In this document: piece after piece, positions 51,263-60,894 of the stretch | How the letters are laid out: every line of letters begins with the position of its first letter | Position numbering within the stretch: position 1 is the first letter of the stretch | Source: Modestobacter roseus | GTDB taxonomy: Bacteria; Actinomycetota; Actinomycetes; Mycobacteriales; Geodermatophilaceae | DNA length: 64,000 nt | Assembly: GCF_007994135.1 (NCBI RefSeq) | Contig: NZ_VLKF01000001.1 | Coordinates: 3,348,001-3,412,000 of the forward strand | Direction of reading: 5' to 3' | The notes under the pieces: generated by a model | The model's input: only the letters and a program-made list of their open reading frames with translations | Database searches by the model: none | What the model was told of the DNA's origin: nothing | Position numbers and translations under genes: made by a program

Positions 51263-52873
51263 TCAGTACCTGAAGGTGCTCACCGCGGTCCGCAGCTCGG
51301 CCGCCATCCGGGACAGCTCGTCGACGGCCTGCCGGGTCTGCCCGAGCGCCTCGGTGGTGGACGACGCCGCGGCCGACACCCCGGTGATGTTGACGGCGAT
51401 CTCCGTCGAGCCGCCCGCGGCCTCCTGCACCGACCGGGACATCTCGTTGGTGGTGGCCGTCTGCTCCTCCACCGCGCTGGCGATGGTCAGCTGGTAGTCG
51501 TTGATCGACCCGATGACCTCGGAGATGCGGCCGATCGCGGCCACCGCGCCGCTCGTGTCGCCCTGGATGGCCTCCACCCGGCGCGCGATGTCCTCGGTGG
51601 CCCGCGCGGTCTCCTGGGCCAGCTCCTTCACCTCGTTCGCGACGACGGCGAACCCCTTGCCCGCCTCACCCGCGCGCGCGGCCTCGATCGTGGCGTTCAG
51701 CGCCAGCAGGTTCGTCTGCTCCGCGATGCTCGTGATGACCTTGACCACCGCGCCGATCTCCTGCGAGCTGGCGCCCAGCTTCTGGATCGTCCCGGTCGTC
51801 GTCTGGGCCTCGGTCACCGCCTGAGCGGCGACCCGGGTGGCCTCGTTCACGCTCTGGCTGATCTCCCGGATCGCCGAGTTCATCTCATCCGCCCCCGCCG
51901 CGACCGTGGCCACGCTGCGCGACACCTCCGCCGCCGCCGCCGAGACGACCCCGGACTGGGCCGAGGTCTCCTCCGCCGACGCCGAGATCTGGCCGGCCGA
52001 CGCCGACAGCTGCTCGGATGCGGCCGCGACGGCGTCGGAGGAGGCGGTGACCGAACCGATCACCCCGCGCAGGTGCACCTGCGCGGTGTCGAGGGCCGCG
52101 GCCATCTGGCCGACCTCGTCGCGCGCCGTGACCCCGGCCGACCGGGTGAGGTCACCGACCGCCATCGCCTCCAGCGTGCGCTTGACGCGGCCCAGCGGGC
52201 CGGCGATCGACCGCTGCAGCAGCAGGCAGATGCCCGCGACCAGCAAGGTGCCCACCACGGCGGTCAGCACGGCGACCCGGTCGGCGGTGGAGATGGCGGA
52301 CTGCAGCTCGCCCTGCGCACCGCTGGCCAGCGCGGCGAGGTCGTCCTTGGCGGCGCTGACCGCGGCGTCGGAGACGTCGTTGGCCTGCTGCACCTCCTCG
52401 TAGCGCAGGCGCATCCCGGCCTGGTCGGTGACCGCGCCCTGGATGAAGACCCCGATGGCACCCGTGTAGCCGGCGAAGGCCTCCGGGAGCGCGACGACGT
52501 CGGCGGCGATCGCCCCGTCGAGCGGGACGGCCGCCAGTTCGGCGAGCAGCTCCTCGGTCGTGGCCGTGTCGTCGGCCAGGTCCTGCAGCTGGGCCGTCGG
52601 GTCCTCGCTGACCAGGGCCTTGAGCGCGTCGACCTTGAGCTCGCTGGCCCGGGTGTCGAGCTGGAGCACCAGCGCCTGGGCGTCGGCGAGATCGCCCGCG
52701 ATGCGGCTCTCCTCGCGGACGACACCGTGCGCGACCAGGGTGCTGGTCAGCAGCGCGGCGAACGCCACCGCGACGACGCCGAGCAGGATGCCGAACCGCA
52801 CGGCCAGCCGGAGGTCGGCGAACCGCCCGGCCCGGTGCGGGTGGGACGGGGACGCGGTGCGCGACGCTGCCAT
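51263..52873 (-). CDS. Methyl-accepting chemotaxis protein (membrane-bound)
   Basis: 536 aa from ATG 52873; the frame extends further upstream but without RBS. TM1 about 25-48, extracytoplasmic four-helix-bundle sensor about 50-195, TM2 about 197-218, HAMP (about 220-272), signalling domain with tip [38 protein letters not shown]. Ala-rich variable region near the C-terminus. Signal unknown. No other chemotaxis gene adjoins it; the soluble receptor at 31836-32789 is the only other one in the window. Confidence 0.9.
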   Translation of the reverse strand: MAASRTASPSHPHRAGRFADLRLAVRFGILLGVVAVAFAALLTSTLVAHGVVREESRIAGDLADAQALVLQLDTRASELKVDALKALVSEDPTAQLQDLADDTATTEELLAELAAVPLDGAIAADVVALPEAFAGYTGAIGVFIQGAVTDQAGMRLRYEEVQQANDVSDAAVSAAKDDLAALASGAQGELQSAISTADRVAVLTAVVGTLLVAGICLLLQRSIAGPLGRVKRTLEAMAVGDLTRSAGVTARDEVGQMAAALDTAQVHLRGVIGSVTASSDAVAAASEQLSASAGQISASAEETSAQSGVVSAAAAEVSRSVATVAAGADEMNSAIREISQSVNEATRVAAQAVTEAQTTTGTIQKLGASSQEIGAVVKVITSIAEQTNLLALNATIEAARAGEAGKGFAVVANEVKELAQETARATEDIARRVEAIQGDTSGAVAAIGRISEVIGSINDYQLTIASAVEEQTATTNEMSRSVQEAAGGSTEIAVNITGVSAAASSTTEALGQTRQAVDELSRMAAELRTAVSTFRY

Positions 52874-53095
52874 GGGTGCTCCAGCTGACCTGTGGGGGGA
52901 CGTGCCTGTCTCCGGACGGATCGGTTGTGCACCACCGGCTCTTGAGGCCGACGGGCGGACAACCCACGATCGGGCGAATCCGGGGCCCGGCCGTCCGTTC
53001 AACTGAACCGGTGGTTCTCGGTTCTGCCGTCCACATCGGCACCGTCGCGCCGGACTGGAGGGGACGGAGGTCCCGATCTCGTCCCGACGGCACCA

Positions 53096-53128
53096 CCCGG
53101 CGCGTGCGCCCCACGCGCACGCGCCGGG
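53096..53128. repeat. 13-bp-arm inverted repeat in the gap before the chemoreceptor
   Basis: CCCGGCGCGTGCG and CGCACGCGCCGGG separated by 7 nt. Within the 341-nt gap 52874-53214, which holds this hairpin, the terminator at 53161-53203 and a GTTCAACTGAAC palindrome near 52998; no gene is seen there. Confidence 0.55.
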
Positions 53129-53160
53129 GGAGTCACCCGCCGCCCGGACCCGCCCGGGAC

Positions 53161-53203
53161 GACGACGACCCGTCCACCCGGGGAGGGTGGACGGGCCGTC
53201 GTC
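53161..53203 (-). terminator. Terminator of the BCCT gene
   Basis: CCCGTCCACCC (53169-53179) pairs perfectly with GGGTGGACGGG (53185-53195) around a 5-nt loop, with an outer GACGAC/GTCGTC helix. It lies 12 nt past the BCCT stop codon. Confidence 0.75.
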
Positions 53204-53214
53204 GGGACCGGTGC

Positions 53215-55041
53215 TCAGTCGCGGGCGTCCTGGGGCCGCCCCGCGGTGAGCTCCTCGCGCTCGGCCGGAGCCGGGCCGGCCACCCCGTTCCCGTCGACCG
53301 GGCTCGGCGTGGTGGCCCCGGCGGGCGCCGGCTCGACCACGATGACGAAGTCGTCGCCGTGCCGGCTGATCCCCTCGACCACCGCCTGCTCGACGGCCTC
53401 CGCGGCGTAGGCACGGCGCAGCACCATCGGGTCCGACCGCAGGTCCTTGGCCAGCGAGACGGCCAGGCCGATCATCACCACCGCGAACGGCAGCGCCGCG
53501 ATGATGGTCAGGTTCTGCAGCCCGGTGAGCGCCTCGTCACCGCCGACCAGCAGCATGATCGCCGCGACCGCGGCGATGGTCAGCCCCCAGAAGACGACGA
53601 TGAACCGGCTGGGGTGCACGGTGCCGCGCTGGGAGAGCGAGCCCATCACGATCGACGCCGAGTCGGCGCCGGTGACGAAGAAGATGCCGACCAGCAGCAT
53701 GACCAGCACCGTGGCGATGGTCGAGAGCGGGAACTGCTCCAGGACGCCGAACAGCTGCCCCTCCGCGGTCGACTGACCGGCGACGTCCACCCCGTCGCGC
53801 TGGGCGTAGATGCCGGCGCCGCCGAAGACGGCGAACCAGACCAGGCTGACCACGCTGGGCACCAGCAGCACGCCGGTGACGAACTGCCGGACCGTGCGGC
53901 CGCGGCTGATGCGGGCGATGAACAGCCCGACGAACGGCGTCCAGCTGATCCACCAGGCCCAGTAGAAGACCGTCCAGCCGCGCAGCCAGGCGGCCATGGC
54001 GTCCCCGCCGGTGGCCTCGGTGCGGCCGACCATGTCGCCCAGCTGGGAGAAGTACGCGCCCACGGCCTCGGGCACCAGGTTGAGGATGAAGACCGTCGGG
54101 CCGACGACGAAGACGAACACCGCGAGGATGCCGGCCAGCACGACGTTGGTGTTGGACAGGTACTGGATGCCCTTGGCCACGCCGGAGACGGCGGAGGCGA
54201 CGAAGGCGGCGGTGAGCACCGCGATGATCGCGATCAGCACGCCGTTGCCGACGCTGCCGGCCCAGCCGATGATCTCCACGCCGCTGCCGATCTGCAGCGC
54301 CCCGAGCCCGAGGGAGGCGGCCGAGCCGAAGAGGGTGGCGAAGATCGCCAGCACGTCGATGAGCTTGCCGGCCGGGCCGTCGGTGCGACGGGTGCCCAGC
54401 AGCGGCGCGAACGTCGAGCTGATCAGCTGCCGGCGACCGCGCCGGAAGCTGCTGTAGGCGATCGCCAGGCCGACGACGGCGTAGATGGCCCACGGGTGCA
54501 GGGTCCAGTGAAACAGGGTGGTGGCCATCGCCGTCTGGACCGCCTCGGGGGTCACCCCCTCGACCGTGCCGGGCGGCGGCGACGTGTAGTGCGACAGCGG
54601 CTCGCTGACGCCGTAGAACATCAGCCCGATGCCCATGCCGGCGCTGAACATCATCGCGATCCACGAGATGGTGCGGAACTCCGGCGGCTCACCGTCGCGG
54701 CCCAGCGGGATCCGGCCGTACTTGCTGGCGGCCAGCCAGATCACGTAGACCACCAGCGCGCTGGTCAGCACGACGAACAGCCAGCCGAGGTTGGCCTCGA
54801 TCCAGGTCAGCGCCGAGGAGCTGACGTCGCCGAGGTTGCCCGGGCTGCTGACCCCCCAGGCGACGAAGGCCAGCGCGAGGACGGCGGAGATGCCGAAGAC
54901 GACGGTGTCCAGCCGACCCGTCCCTTCGGCCTCGCTGACCGGTGGCTGGGCGAGGGCGGGGTGCGTGACGGCCTTGCTGCGGTCCCGCTTGGGGAAGTGC
55001 GGGCGGCGCGGACGGCCGGGTGGTTCGGCAGGTGTGCTCAC
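53215..55041 (-). CDS. BCCT-family glycine betaine/choline transporter
   Basis: 608 aa, GTG start, 12 membrane helices. Family motifs: [40 protein letters not shown] (helix 3-4 aromatic box), and [25 protein letters not shown]. Long charged N-terminus (about 45 residues) and a C-terminal tail as in osmoregulated BetP-type carriers, with about 60 residues after the last helix. Imports betaine or related compatible solutes with sodium or protons. Confidence 0.93.
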   Translation of the reverse strand: MSTPAEPPGRPRRPHFPKRDRSKAVTHPALAQPPVSEAEGTGRLDTVVFGISAVLALAFVAWGVSSPGNLGDVSSSALTWIEANLGWLFVVLTSALVVYVIWLAASKYGRIPLGRDGEPPEFRTISWIAMMFSAGMGIGLMFYGVSEPLSHYTSPPPGTVEGVTPEAVQTAMATTLFHWTLHPWAIYAVVGLAIAYSSFRRGRRQLISSTFAPLLGTRRTDGPAGKLIDVLAIFATLFGSAASLGLGALQIGSGVEIIGWAGSVGNGVLIAIIAVLTAAFVASAVSGVAKGIQYLSNTNVVLAGILAVFVFVVGPTVFILNLVPEAVGAYFSQLGDMVGRTEATGGDAMAAWLRGWTVFYWAWWISWTPFVGLFIARISRGRTVRQFVTGVLLVPSVVSLVWFAVFGGAGIYAQRDGVDVAGQSTAEGQLFGVLEQFPLSTIATVLVMLLVGIFFVTGADSASIVMGSLSQRGTVHPSRFIVVFWGLTIAAVAAIMLLVGGDEALTGLQNLTIIAALPFAVVMIGLAVSLAKDLRSDPMVLRRAYAAEAVEQAVVEGISRHGDDFVIVVEPAPAGATTPSPVDGNGVAGPAPAEREELTAGRPQDARD

Positions 55042-55266
55042 AGTCGATACGGCCCGGCGTGCGGGCGCTCTCCTCTCCGGTCGGGGGGCAGCGGTCGTCG
55101 GTCGCGGTGGCGCTCCCTGAGCTCAGGACGGTCGCCAACGCTCCACGCTCCCTCGCACAGCTGCCCCACGGCAAATCGGGGAACATCACGATCTGATGAC
55201 CACGGGTGAGAACGGTCACCCGCCGCAGGCTGCAGCGCCGTCCCCGGCAGGCCAGACTGGGCAGTG

Positions 55267-56177
55267 ATGGACGCGCTCGTGGATCTCTGGAACTGGCTGC
55301 GCAGCGCGGGGCTCGAGGCGCTGCTCATCGTGCTCGGCGCGGTGCTGCTCGCCCGCTTCGTCAGCTGGGCGGGCACCCGGATCACCGACCGGATCGACGC
55401 CACCGCCCGGGAGTCCGACGCCCTGGTGCGGTCGGAGGCGGCGAAGCACCGGCACTCGCTGACCCAGGTGGTCACCTGGGCGGCGATCGTGCTGGTCTGG
55501 TCGATCGCGGTGTTCTTTGTGCTGGAGCGGCTCGGCGTCCCGATCACCGGCCTGGTCGCCCCGGCGACGGTGCTCGGCGTCGGGCTGGGCTTCGGTGCCC
55601 AGCGCGTCGTCGGTGACGTGCTGGCCGGCTTCTTCCTGATCACCGAGCGCCAGTACGGCTTCGGCGACGTCGTCTCCATCCAGGTGGTCGGGGGATGGAG
55701 CCCGCGTCCGGGACGGTGGAGGACGTCACACTGCGGATCACCCGGGTGCGCTCCGTCGACGGTGAGGTCGTGATCGTGCCCAACGGCCAGATCGTGAAGG
55801 TGACCAACCTGTCCCGCGACTGGGCCCGGGCGGTGGTCGACGTGCCGGTGCCGGCGACCACCGACGTCACCCGCGTTCAGGAGGTGCTGCGGGAGGTCGG
55901 GCAGCGGGCCTTCGCCGACCCGCGGCTGCACCAGCTGCTGCTGGACGAACCCAGCGTCATGGGCGTGGAGAGCATCACGCTGGACGAGGTGAACCTGCGG
56001 ATGGTGGCCCGGACGCTGCCCGGCAAGCAGTTCGAGGTCGGGCGTGACCTGCGGGCCCGGGTCGCGCTCGCGCTGTCCCGCGAGGGCGTGTCGCTGCGGG
56101 CCACCACCACCGACGCCCCCAGCGCGCAGGACGAGGCGATGGCCGAGGACCGGGCCCGGGCTGGAGGAGCAGCATGA
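55267..56177 (+). CDS. MscS-family mechanosensitive channel, frameshifted
   Basis: Two overlapping reading frames give one MscS protein of 303 aa if one G is added to the G5 run at 55690-55694 (VSIQVVGG then MEPASGTVEDVTLRIT). Three membrane helices; pore helix region APATVLGVGLGFGAQRVVGDVLAGFF, then the beta domain (TLRITRVRSVDGEVVIVPNGQI) and a C-terminal domain. Releases solutes on hypo-osmotic shock. The whole downstream frame is intact, which argues for a sequencing error or a very recent mutation. Confidence 0.85.
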
Positions 56178-56715
56178 GCACCCCCGACGAGCAGCCGACC
56201 ACCGTGCAGAACCGCACCGCCGAGCAGCCCGACATCGCCACCGCCCCGGAGTCCGCCAGGACCCCGGTCTGGCGACGCCGGCCGCCCGCCCGCCTCGGCC
56301 GCGCGCGCACCTCGACCGTCGTGCTCGGCGTGCTCTTCGTGACGTTCTTCGCGCTCTGGCTGGGCATCCGCCCCGAGTACGTCGACGTCCCGCTGCCCGG
56401 CGGGGGACTGCCCGGGTGGCGTGCTCGCAGGTGAGCACCTGCGGCGAGCCGACGCCGAGCGAGACGCCGGCGCCCAGCGAATCCCCCACGGAGCCGGTGG
56501 TCCCCACCGAGAGCAGCAGCGTGCCCCCGCCCACCAGCCGGGCACCGCAGCCCACCGGTGACGACGACGAGACGCCGACCACCACCCCGCGGACCAGCCG
56601 CGCGCCGTCGCCGACCACCGGGAGCACCCCGACGACGACCGACGAGGAGCCGACGACCAGCCCCGACGAGGACGAGCCCGACGCGTCGCCGACCGACGGG
56701 GCGACGACCGGCTGA
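56174..56715 (+). CDS. Membrane-anchored protein with Ser/Thr/Pro-rich tail, frameshifted
   Basis: ATG overlaps the MscS stop (ATGA). The first frame codes about 80 residues with one membrane helix (STVVLGVLFVTFFALWLGIRP) and ends at 56434. Adding one G in the run 56414-56416 continues into a second frame: GVACSQVSTCGEP and about 90 residues rich in Pro, Thr, Ser and Glu, total 180 aa. No family recognised. The tail looks like a cell-wall-spanning or extracellular linker. Operon partner of the channel. Confidence 0.65.
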
Positions 56716-56721
56716 CCGGGG

Positions 56722-56877
56722 TCAGTCCCGGGAGCTGCTCTGGGTGAGCCCCCACGCCGCGGTTCCCAGGAACAGCACGACGCCCACGACGAAGAGCCAG
56801 AACAGGCCCTCGACGAGGGCCCCGATCACGGTCACCACCAGCCAGGCGACCAGCAGCAGTGCGATGAGCGCCAGCAC
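56722..56877 (-). CDS. Small two-helix membrane protein
   Basis: 51 aa, GTG start with GAGGAGGG upstream, stop TGA at 56722. Almost wholly hydrophobic: LALIALLLVAWLVVTVIG and LFWLFVVGVVLFLGTAAWG are two predicted membrane helices, followed by a short polar tail TQSSSRD. No family recognised. Convergent with the preceding gene, only 6 nt between the stops. Confidence 0.6.
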   Translation of the reverse strand: MLALIALLLVAWLVVTVIGALVEGLFWLFVVGVVLFLGTAAWGLTQSSSRD

Positions 56878-56961
56878 GGTGCCCTCCTCAGCTCGATGTC
56901 GGTGCCCGGGTACCCATCGTCGTGCCCCGGCAGGCGGCTGAGCGGGGAGGTCACCAGAACG

Positions 56962-57997
56962 TCATGTCCCGCACGGGCGGACGACGGCGATCCCCGGCGC
57001 GCGGCCGACCGCGGCCAGCGCGGCACCGGCGTCGTCGAGGCCGAGCTCGCGGGTGACCAGCAGGTCGGGCGGAGCCGGCCGGCGGAGATGAGCGAGAGCA
57101 TCGCCGGGTAGTCGCCGGCCGCCATGCCGTGGCTGCCGAGCACGGCCAGCTCGCGGGCGATGACCAACTCCATCGGGATCTCCGGCCGGCCCGTCGCCGG
57201 CGGCAGCAGCCCGACCTGCACGTGCCGTCCGCGCGGGCGCAGGCTGCGGATCGAGTTGGTGCACGTGCCCACCGAGCCGAGCGCGTCCAGCGAGAGGTGG
57301 GCGCCCCACCGGTCAGCGCGGCGACGGCGGCGGGCACGTCGGGAGCGGCCCCGTCGACCACGTGCTCGGCGCCCATCCGGCGGGCGTGGTCGAGCGCGCC
57401 GGGGGCCACGTCGACCGCGACCACCCGGGCGCCGGCGGCGACCGCGACCTGCACGGCCGACAGCCCCACCCCGCCGCAGCCGTGCACCGCGACCCACTCC
57501 CCGGGACGCACCCGGCCCACCCCGGTGAGCGCCCGGAAGGCGGTGGCGAATCGGCAGCCCAGACTGGCCGCGGTGGTGGCCGGCAGCCCCTCGGGCAGGG
57601 CGACGAGGTTGACGTCGGCGGCGTCCAGGGCGACGGACTCAGCCAACGACCCCCAGTGCGTGAACCCCGGCTGGGTCTGGTTCAGGCAGACCTGCCCGTT
57701 GCCCTCCCGGCAGGGCGCGCACCGGCCGCAGGCGCAGACGAAGGGCACGGTCACCCGGTCGCCGACCGCCCAGCGGCGCACCTCGGGGCCGGCGGCGGCG
57801 ACCGTGCCGGCCAGCTCGTGCCCGGGGACGTGCGGGAGGACGACGTCGGGGTCGTGCCCGGACCAGGCGTGCCAGTCGCTGCGGCAGATGCCGCTGGCCT
57901 CGACCCGCACCACCACCCCGGCGGGCGCCGGCCGCGGGTCGGGCACCTCCCGGACCTCGAGCGGACCACCGAAGGACTCGAACACCAGCGCGCGCAC
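56962..57997 (-). CDS. Zinc-dependent alcohol dehydrogenase, frameshifted twice
   Basis: Start GTG 57997 (VRALVFESFGGP). Three frames must be joined: the first to about 57304 (VAALTGG), the second to about 57067 (AHLSLDALGS to LISAGRL), the third to the stop (RPDLLVTRELGLDDAGAALAAV). One extra base at the C4 run 57304-57307 and one at the G3 run 57067-57069 restore a 345-aa protein. Catalytic zinc region SGICRSDWHAWSGHDPD and PGHELAGTVAAAGP, structural zinc CACGRCAPCREGNGQVC, Rossmann VAVHGCGGVGLSAVQVA. An MDR dehydrogenase; substrate unknown. Confidence 0.8.
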
Positions 57998-58022
57998 GCC
58001 GACAGCCTGCCCCGCCGCGGGC

Positions 58023-58280
58023 TCAGCGGCCGAGCAGGTCGCCCAGCAACGCGTCGGTGCCACCGTCGACCTCCACCACCTTGGTGCGGGACGTCGCCCC
58101 GGTGACCAGCGTGACGGCCGACCGGCGCACGCCGAAGGCGCCGGCGACGGCGGCCAGCGCCGCCTCGGTGGCCTTGCCGTCGACGGCCCGGGCGGACACC
58201 CGCACGAGGAGGGCACCGTCGTGCTCCCCACCGACCGCCGTCCGACCGGCCCCGGGCCGGACCCGGATGGTGATGCGCAC
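58023..58280 (-). CDS. DUF167 (YggU) family protein
   Basis: 85 aa. DUF167 fold: ITIRVRPGAGRTAVGGEHDG, LLVRVSARAVDGKATEAALAAVAGAFGV and VTLVTGATSRTKVVEV. Conserved small protein of unknown function. It lies 25 nt upstream of the alcohol dehydrogenase on the same strand, possibly co-transcribed. Confidence 0.9.
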   Translation of the reverse strand: MRITIRVRPGAGRTAVGGEHDGALLVRVSARAVDGKATEAALAAVAGAFGVRRSAVTLVTGATSRTKVVEVDGGTDALLGDLLGR

Positions 58281-58329
58281 CCGCTGATCCTGCCCGGTCA
58301 GTCGGTCAGCCGGCCCGATCGACCGGTGA

Positions 58330-58983
58330 TCAGCTCACGGTGAGGGCGACGAGGACGGCGACCGCCAGCAGGAAGGACAGCAGCGCGACCAGCCCGGCCC
58401 GGTGCAGCCGCTGGGACCGCCGGGCGTCCCGCACGGTCGCCGCCAGGTCGGGGTCCGGCGGCCCGGTCACCGCGGCGAGCGCGGCCAGGTGCCGGTCGAG
58501 CTGCCCGGCCACGTCGTCGTCCGCACCGCCCAGCCGTGCGCCGAGGCGGGCGAGGGCAGCGCGGTCCTCCTCGGCCACCGCGGCGGCGTCCCCGCCGACG
58601 GCGTCGGCGACGTCCGCGTCGCTCAGGTGTTCCCCGTGCCGCAGCACGAGCACGGCGCGGGACCGGGCCGGCAGCTGCGCCAGCGCCTGGCCGACCGGGG
58701 TGCGGGGTGTGACTGCAGCGGACCCTCGGGCCAGGCCGTTCAGCGCGGGGACGGCGGACACCGTCTCCCCCACCCGGGTGCGCCGGTGCCAGGCGGCGTG
58801 CGCGGCCACCAGAGCACGGCGGAGGGTCCGGTCGTCGGTGCGGGCGTCCCGGCCGGCGACGCCGGTCAGCGCCTCGACGACCAGCTCCCGGGCCTGCACG
58901 TCGTCGCCGGTGAGCAGGTGCGCGATCCGGAGGAGAGCGGGGCCGCGGTCGGCGAGGAGGACGGCGAGCTCGGCGTCGGTCAC
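58330..58983 (-). CDS. Degenerate sigma-70-like protein with C-terminal membrane helix
   Basis: 217 aa, GTG overlapping the stop of the upstream gene. Residues about 8-75 resemble ECF region 2 (LLRIAHLLTGDDVQARELVVEAL) and residues about 105-150 region 4 (ALAQLPARSRAVLVLRHGEHLSDADVADAVGGDAAAVAEEDRAALARL), like the SigE group of actinobacterial ECF factors. The Asp-rich core-binding and the DNA-recognition helix are poorly kept. A membrane helix (LVALLSFLLAVAVLVALTV) ends the protein. Possibly a membrane-tethered regulator that evolved from a sigma factor (inference). Confidence 0.6.
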   Translation of the reverse strand: MTDAELAVLLADRGPALLRIAHLLTGDDVQARELVVEALTGVAGRDARTDDRTLRRALVAAHAAWHRRTRVGETVSAVPALNGLARGSAAVTPRTPVGQALAQLPARSRAVLVLRHGEHLSDADVADAVGGDAAAVAEEDRAALARLGARLGGADDDVAGQLDRHLAALAAVTGPPDPDLAATVRDARRSQRLHRAGLVALLSFLLAVAVLVALTVS

Positions 58984-59462
58984 GTCGACGACGGGTCCGG
59001 CCAGCCGGCCAGGTGTCCGATCCAGGCCAGCGCCAGCCACGCACCGGACAGCTGGCCGTTGGTCGCCCCGTCGGTCAGGGTCAGCGTCCAGCCGGCCTCG
59101 GCCCAGCGGGCCGGCTCCGACCCGTCCGGGACGGCGGTGACCACCCGCAGCTCGCCGACCGGCACCGGACGCGGCGGCCGCCCCGCGCCGGTCGCCCAGA
59201 CCCCACGCCGGCTCGCCTGCACCTGTTCGGCCGGGGCGTCCTGCGGCCAGCGCAGCCGCACCGCGCCGAGCCCCAGGTACGCGTCGGGGTCGTGCGGCGC
59301 CGCCCAGCTGGGTCGCTGGGCGCCGATCGCGGCGTCCGCGCCGAACGTGGCCACCGTCGAGGCCAGGTGGAACAACCCACCCAGCGCCCGGCCGGCCCGC
59401 GCCCGCAGCGGTGGGTCGGTGACCGGCCACTCGACCTGGTCCCGGAGCTCGGCCTCGGACAC
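58980..59462 (-). CDS. Hypothetical protein
   Basis: 160 aa, GTG start. No family recognised. No signal peptide or strong membrane segment; Trp/Pro/Ala-rich with GRALGGLFHLASTVATFGADAAIG in the first third and a C-terminal hydrophobic stretch SGAWLALAWIGHLAGW. Its stop overlaps the start of the sigma-like gene, so the two are probably one functional unit; a modulator of that protein is a guess. Confidence 0.65.
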   Translation of the reverse strand: MSEAELRDQVEWPVTDPPLRARAGRALGGLFHLASTVATFGADAAIGAQRPSWAAPHDPDAYLGLGAVRLRWPQDAPAEQVQASRRGVWATGAGRPPRPVPVGELRVVTAVPDGSEPARWAEAGWTLTLTDGATNGQLSGAWLALAWIGHLAGWPDPSST

Positions 59463-59467
59463 CGGCG

Positions 59468-60007
59468 CTACTCCACGCGGCGGACGGCGCGGTGGGCGTC
59501 CAGCCGGTCGGTGTAGCTGACCGCGTTCGCCCGGATCGCCGCGACGTCGTCGTCGGTCGTCTGTCGTCGCACCTTCGCCGGCACCCCGGCGACCAGCGAG
59601 TTCGGCGGCACCACGGTGCCCTGGGTGACCACGGCCCCGGCCGCGATGATCGACCCGGTCCCGATGTGCGCGCCGTTCAGCACGGTGCTGCCCATCCCGA
59701 CGAGCACCTCGTCGTCGACCCGGCAGCCGTGCAGCACCACGCCGTGGCCGACGGTGACCCGCTCGCCCAGCACCAGCGGGAAGCCGGGGTCACTGTGCAG
59801 CGTCGAGCCGTCCTGCACGTTGGAGTCGGCGCCGATCTCGATCACCTCGGCGTCGGCCCGGGCGACCGCGCCGTACCAGATGCTGGCCCGCGGCCCCAGC
59901 GTCACCCGGCCGACGACGACCGCCGTCGGCGCCACGAACGCCTCCTCGTCGATGGTCGGCGAGCCGTAGGCCAGCTCGCCGACGAACGCGCCGTCCCCGA
60001 CCGTCAC
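59468..60007 (-). CDS. Gamma-class carbonic anhydrase-like hexapeptide protein
   Basis: 179 aa, GTG overlapping the NnrD stop. Left-handed beta-helix repeats: VVVGRVTLGPRASIWYGAVARAD, VQDGSTLHSDPGFPLVLGERVTVGHGVVLHGC and VGMGSTVLNGAHIGTGSIIAAGAVV, including the three His (HSD, GHG, HGC) that bind metal. Similar to YrdA/PaaY-type gamma carbonic anhydrases. Ends in TAG. Confidence 0.92.
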   Translation of the reverse strand: MTVGDGAFVGELAYGSPTIDEEAFVAPTAVVVGRVTLGPRASIWYGAVARADAEVIEIGADSNVQDGSTLHSDPGFPLVLGERVTVGHGVVLHGCRVDDEVLVGMGSTVLNGAHIGTGSIIAAGAVVTQGTVVPPNSLVAGVPAKVRRQTTDDDVAAIRANAVSYTDRLDAHRAVRRVE

Positions 60008-60894
60008 AGGTCCACCTCCGCGAGCACCCGCGGTACCTCCCGGGGCAGCTCCCGGGCCAGGAAGCCCAGGCGGCCGATCTGCGCGGCCAGCCGCTCCCCG
60101 GCCCGGCCGTGCAGGTGCGAGGCCCACACCGCGGCCTGCGCCGGCTCGGCGCCCCGGGCGAGCAGCCCGGCCACGATCCCGGCCCGCACGTCGCCGGACC
60201 CGGAGACCCCCAGCCCCGCGCCGCCGTTCTCGTCCTCCCAGGCCCGGCCGTCCGGCGCGACGACCCAGCTCGTGCCGCCGCCGAGCCCGACCACCGCCTG
60301 GGCCGACTCGGCGAGCCGCCGGGCGGAGCCGACCGGGTCGTCGGCGACCTCGTCGTGTGCCACGTGCAACGCGATGGCCAGCTCGGTCGGGTTCGGCGTC
60401 AGCACCACCTGCCCGCCGAGGTGGTGCAGGCACGCGGGTGCAGCGGTGACCGCGGCCAGGCCGAGGGCGTCCAGCGCGACCGGGCCCTCGAGGTCGGGCA
60501 GCAGCTGCTCGACCAGGCCGCGGGTCTCCGCCTCGTCGGCCATCCCCGGGCCGATCAGCACCGCCGACGCGCCCTGCGCGAGTTCCAGCACCAGCTCCGC
60601 CGCCGACGCCCGGATCGCGCCCGCCTCGGTGTGCGGCACACCCCGCACCAGCGCTTCCGGCAGCGAGATCGACACGTGCGGGGCGACCTTCGAGGGGACG
60701 ACGACCTGCAGCTTGCCGGCGCCGGAGCGCAGCGCCGCCTCGGCGGCCAGCAGCACCGCGCCCACCGTCTCGGTGCTGCCGCCGACGACGAGGATGGAGC
60801 CGCGGGACTCCTTGCCCCCGGTCGGCTCCGGCAGCCGCCAGTCCCGCAGCACCTGCGGGGTGACCAGGGTGGGCTCAGGCCGGGCTGGGGACAT
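60004..60894 (-). CDS. nnrD: ADP-dependent NAD(P)H-hydrate dehydratase
   Basis: 296 aa. YjeF C-terminal (carbohydrate kinase-like) domain only: LVVGGSTETVGAVLLAAEAALRSGAGKLQVVVP at the N-terminus, TPNPTELAIAL and the catalytic-Asp loop GVSGSGDVRAGIVAGLL. Repairs hydrated NADH/NADPH using ADP (or ATP). The NnrE epimerase domain is absent and must be a separate gene. Its start overlaps the end of the phosphatase gene. Confidence 0.93.
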   Translation of the reverse strand: MSPARPEPTLVTPQVLRDWRLPEPTGGKESRGSILVVGGSTETVGAVLLAAEAALRSGAGKLQVVVPSKVAPHVSISLPEALVRGVPHTEAGAIRASAAELVLELAQGASAVLIGPGMADEAETRGLVEQLLPDLEGPVALDALGLAAVTAAPACLHHLGGQVVLTPNPTELAIALHVAHDEVADDPVGSARRLAESAQAVVGLGGGTSWVVAPDGRAWEDENGGAGLGVSGSGDVRAGIVAGLLARGAEPAQAAVWASHLHGRAGERLAAQIGRLGFLARELPREVPRVLAEVDL

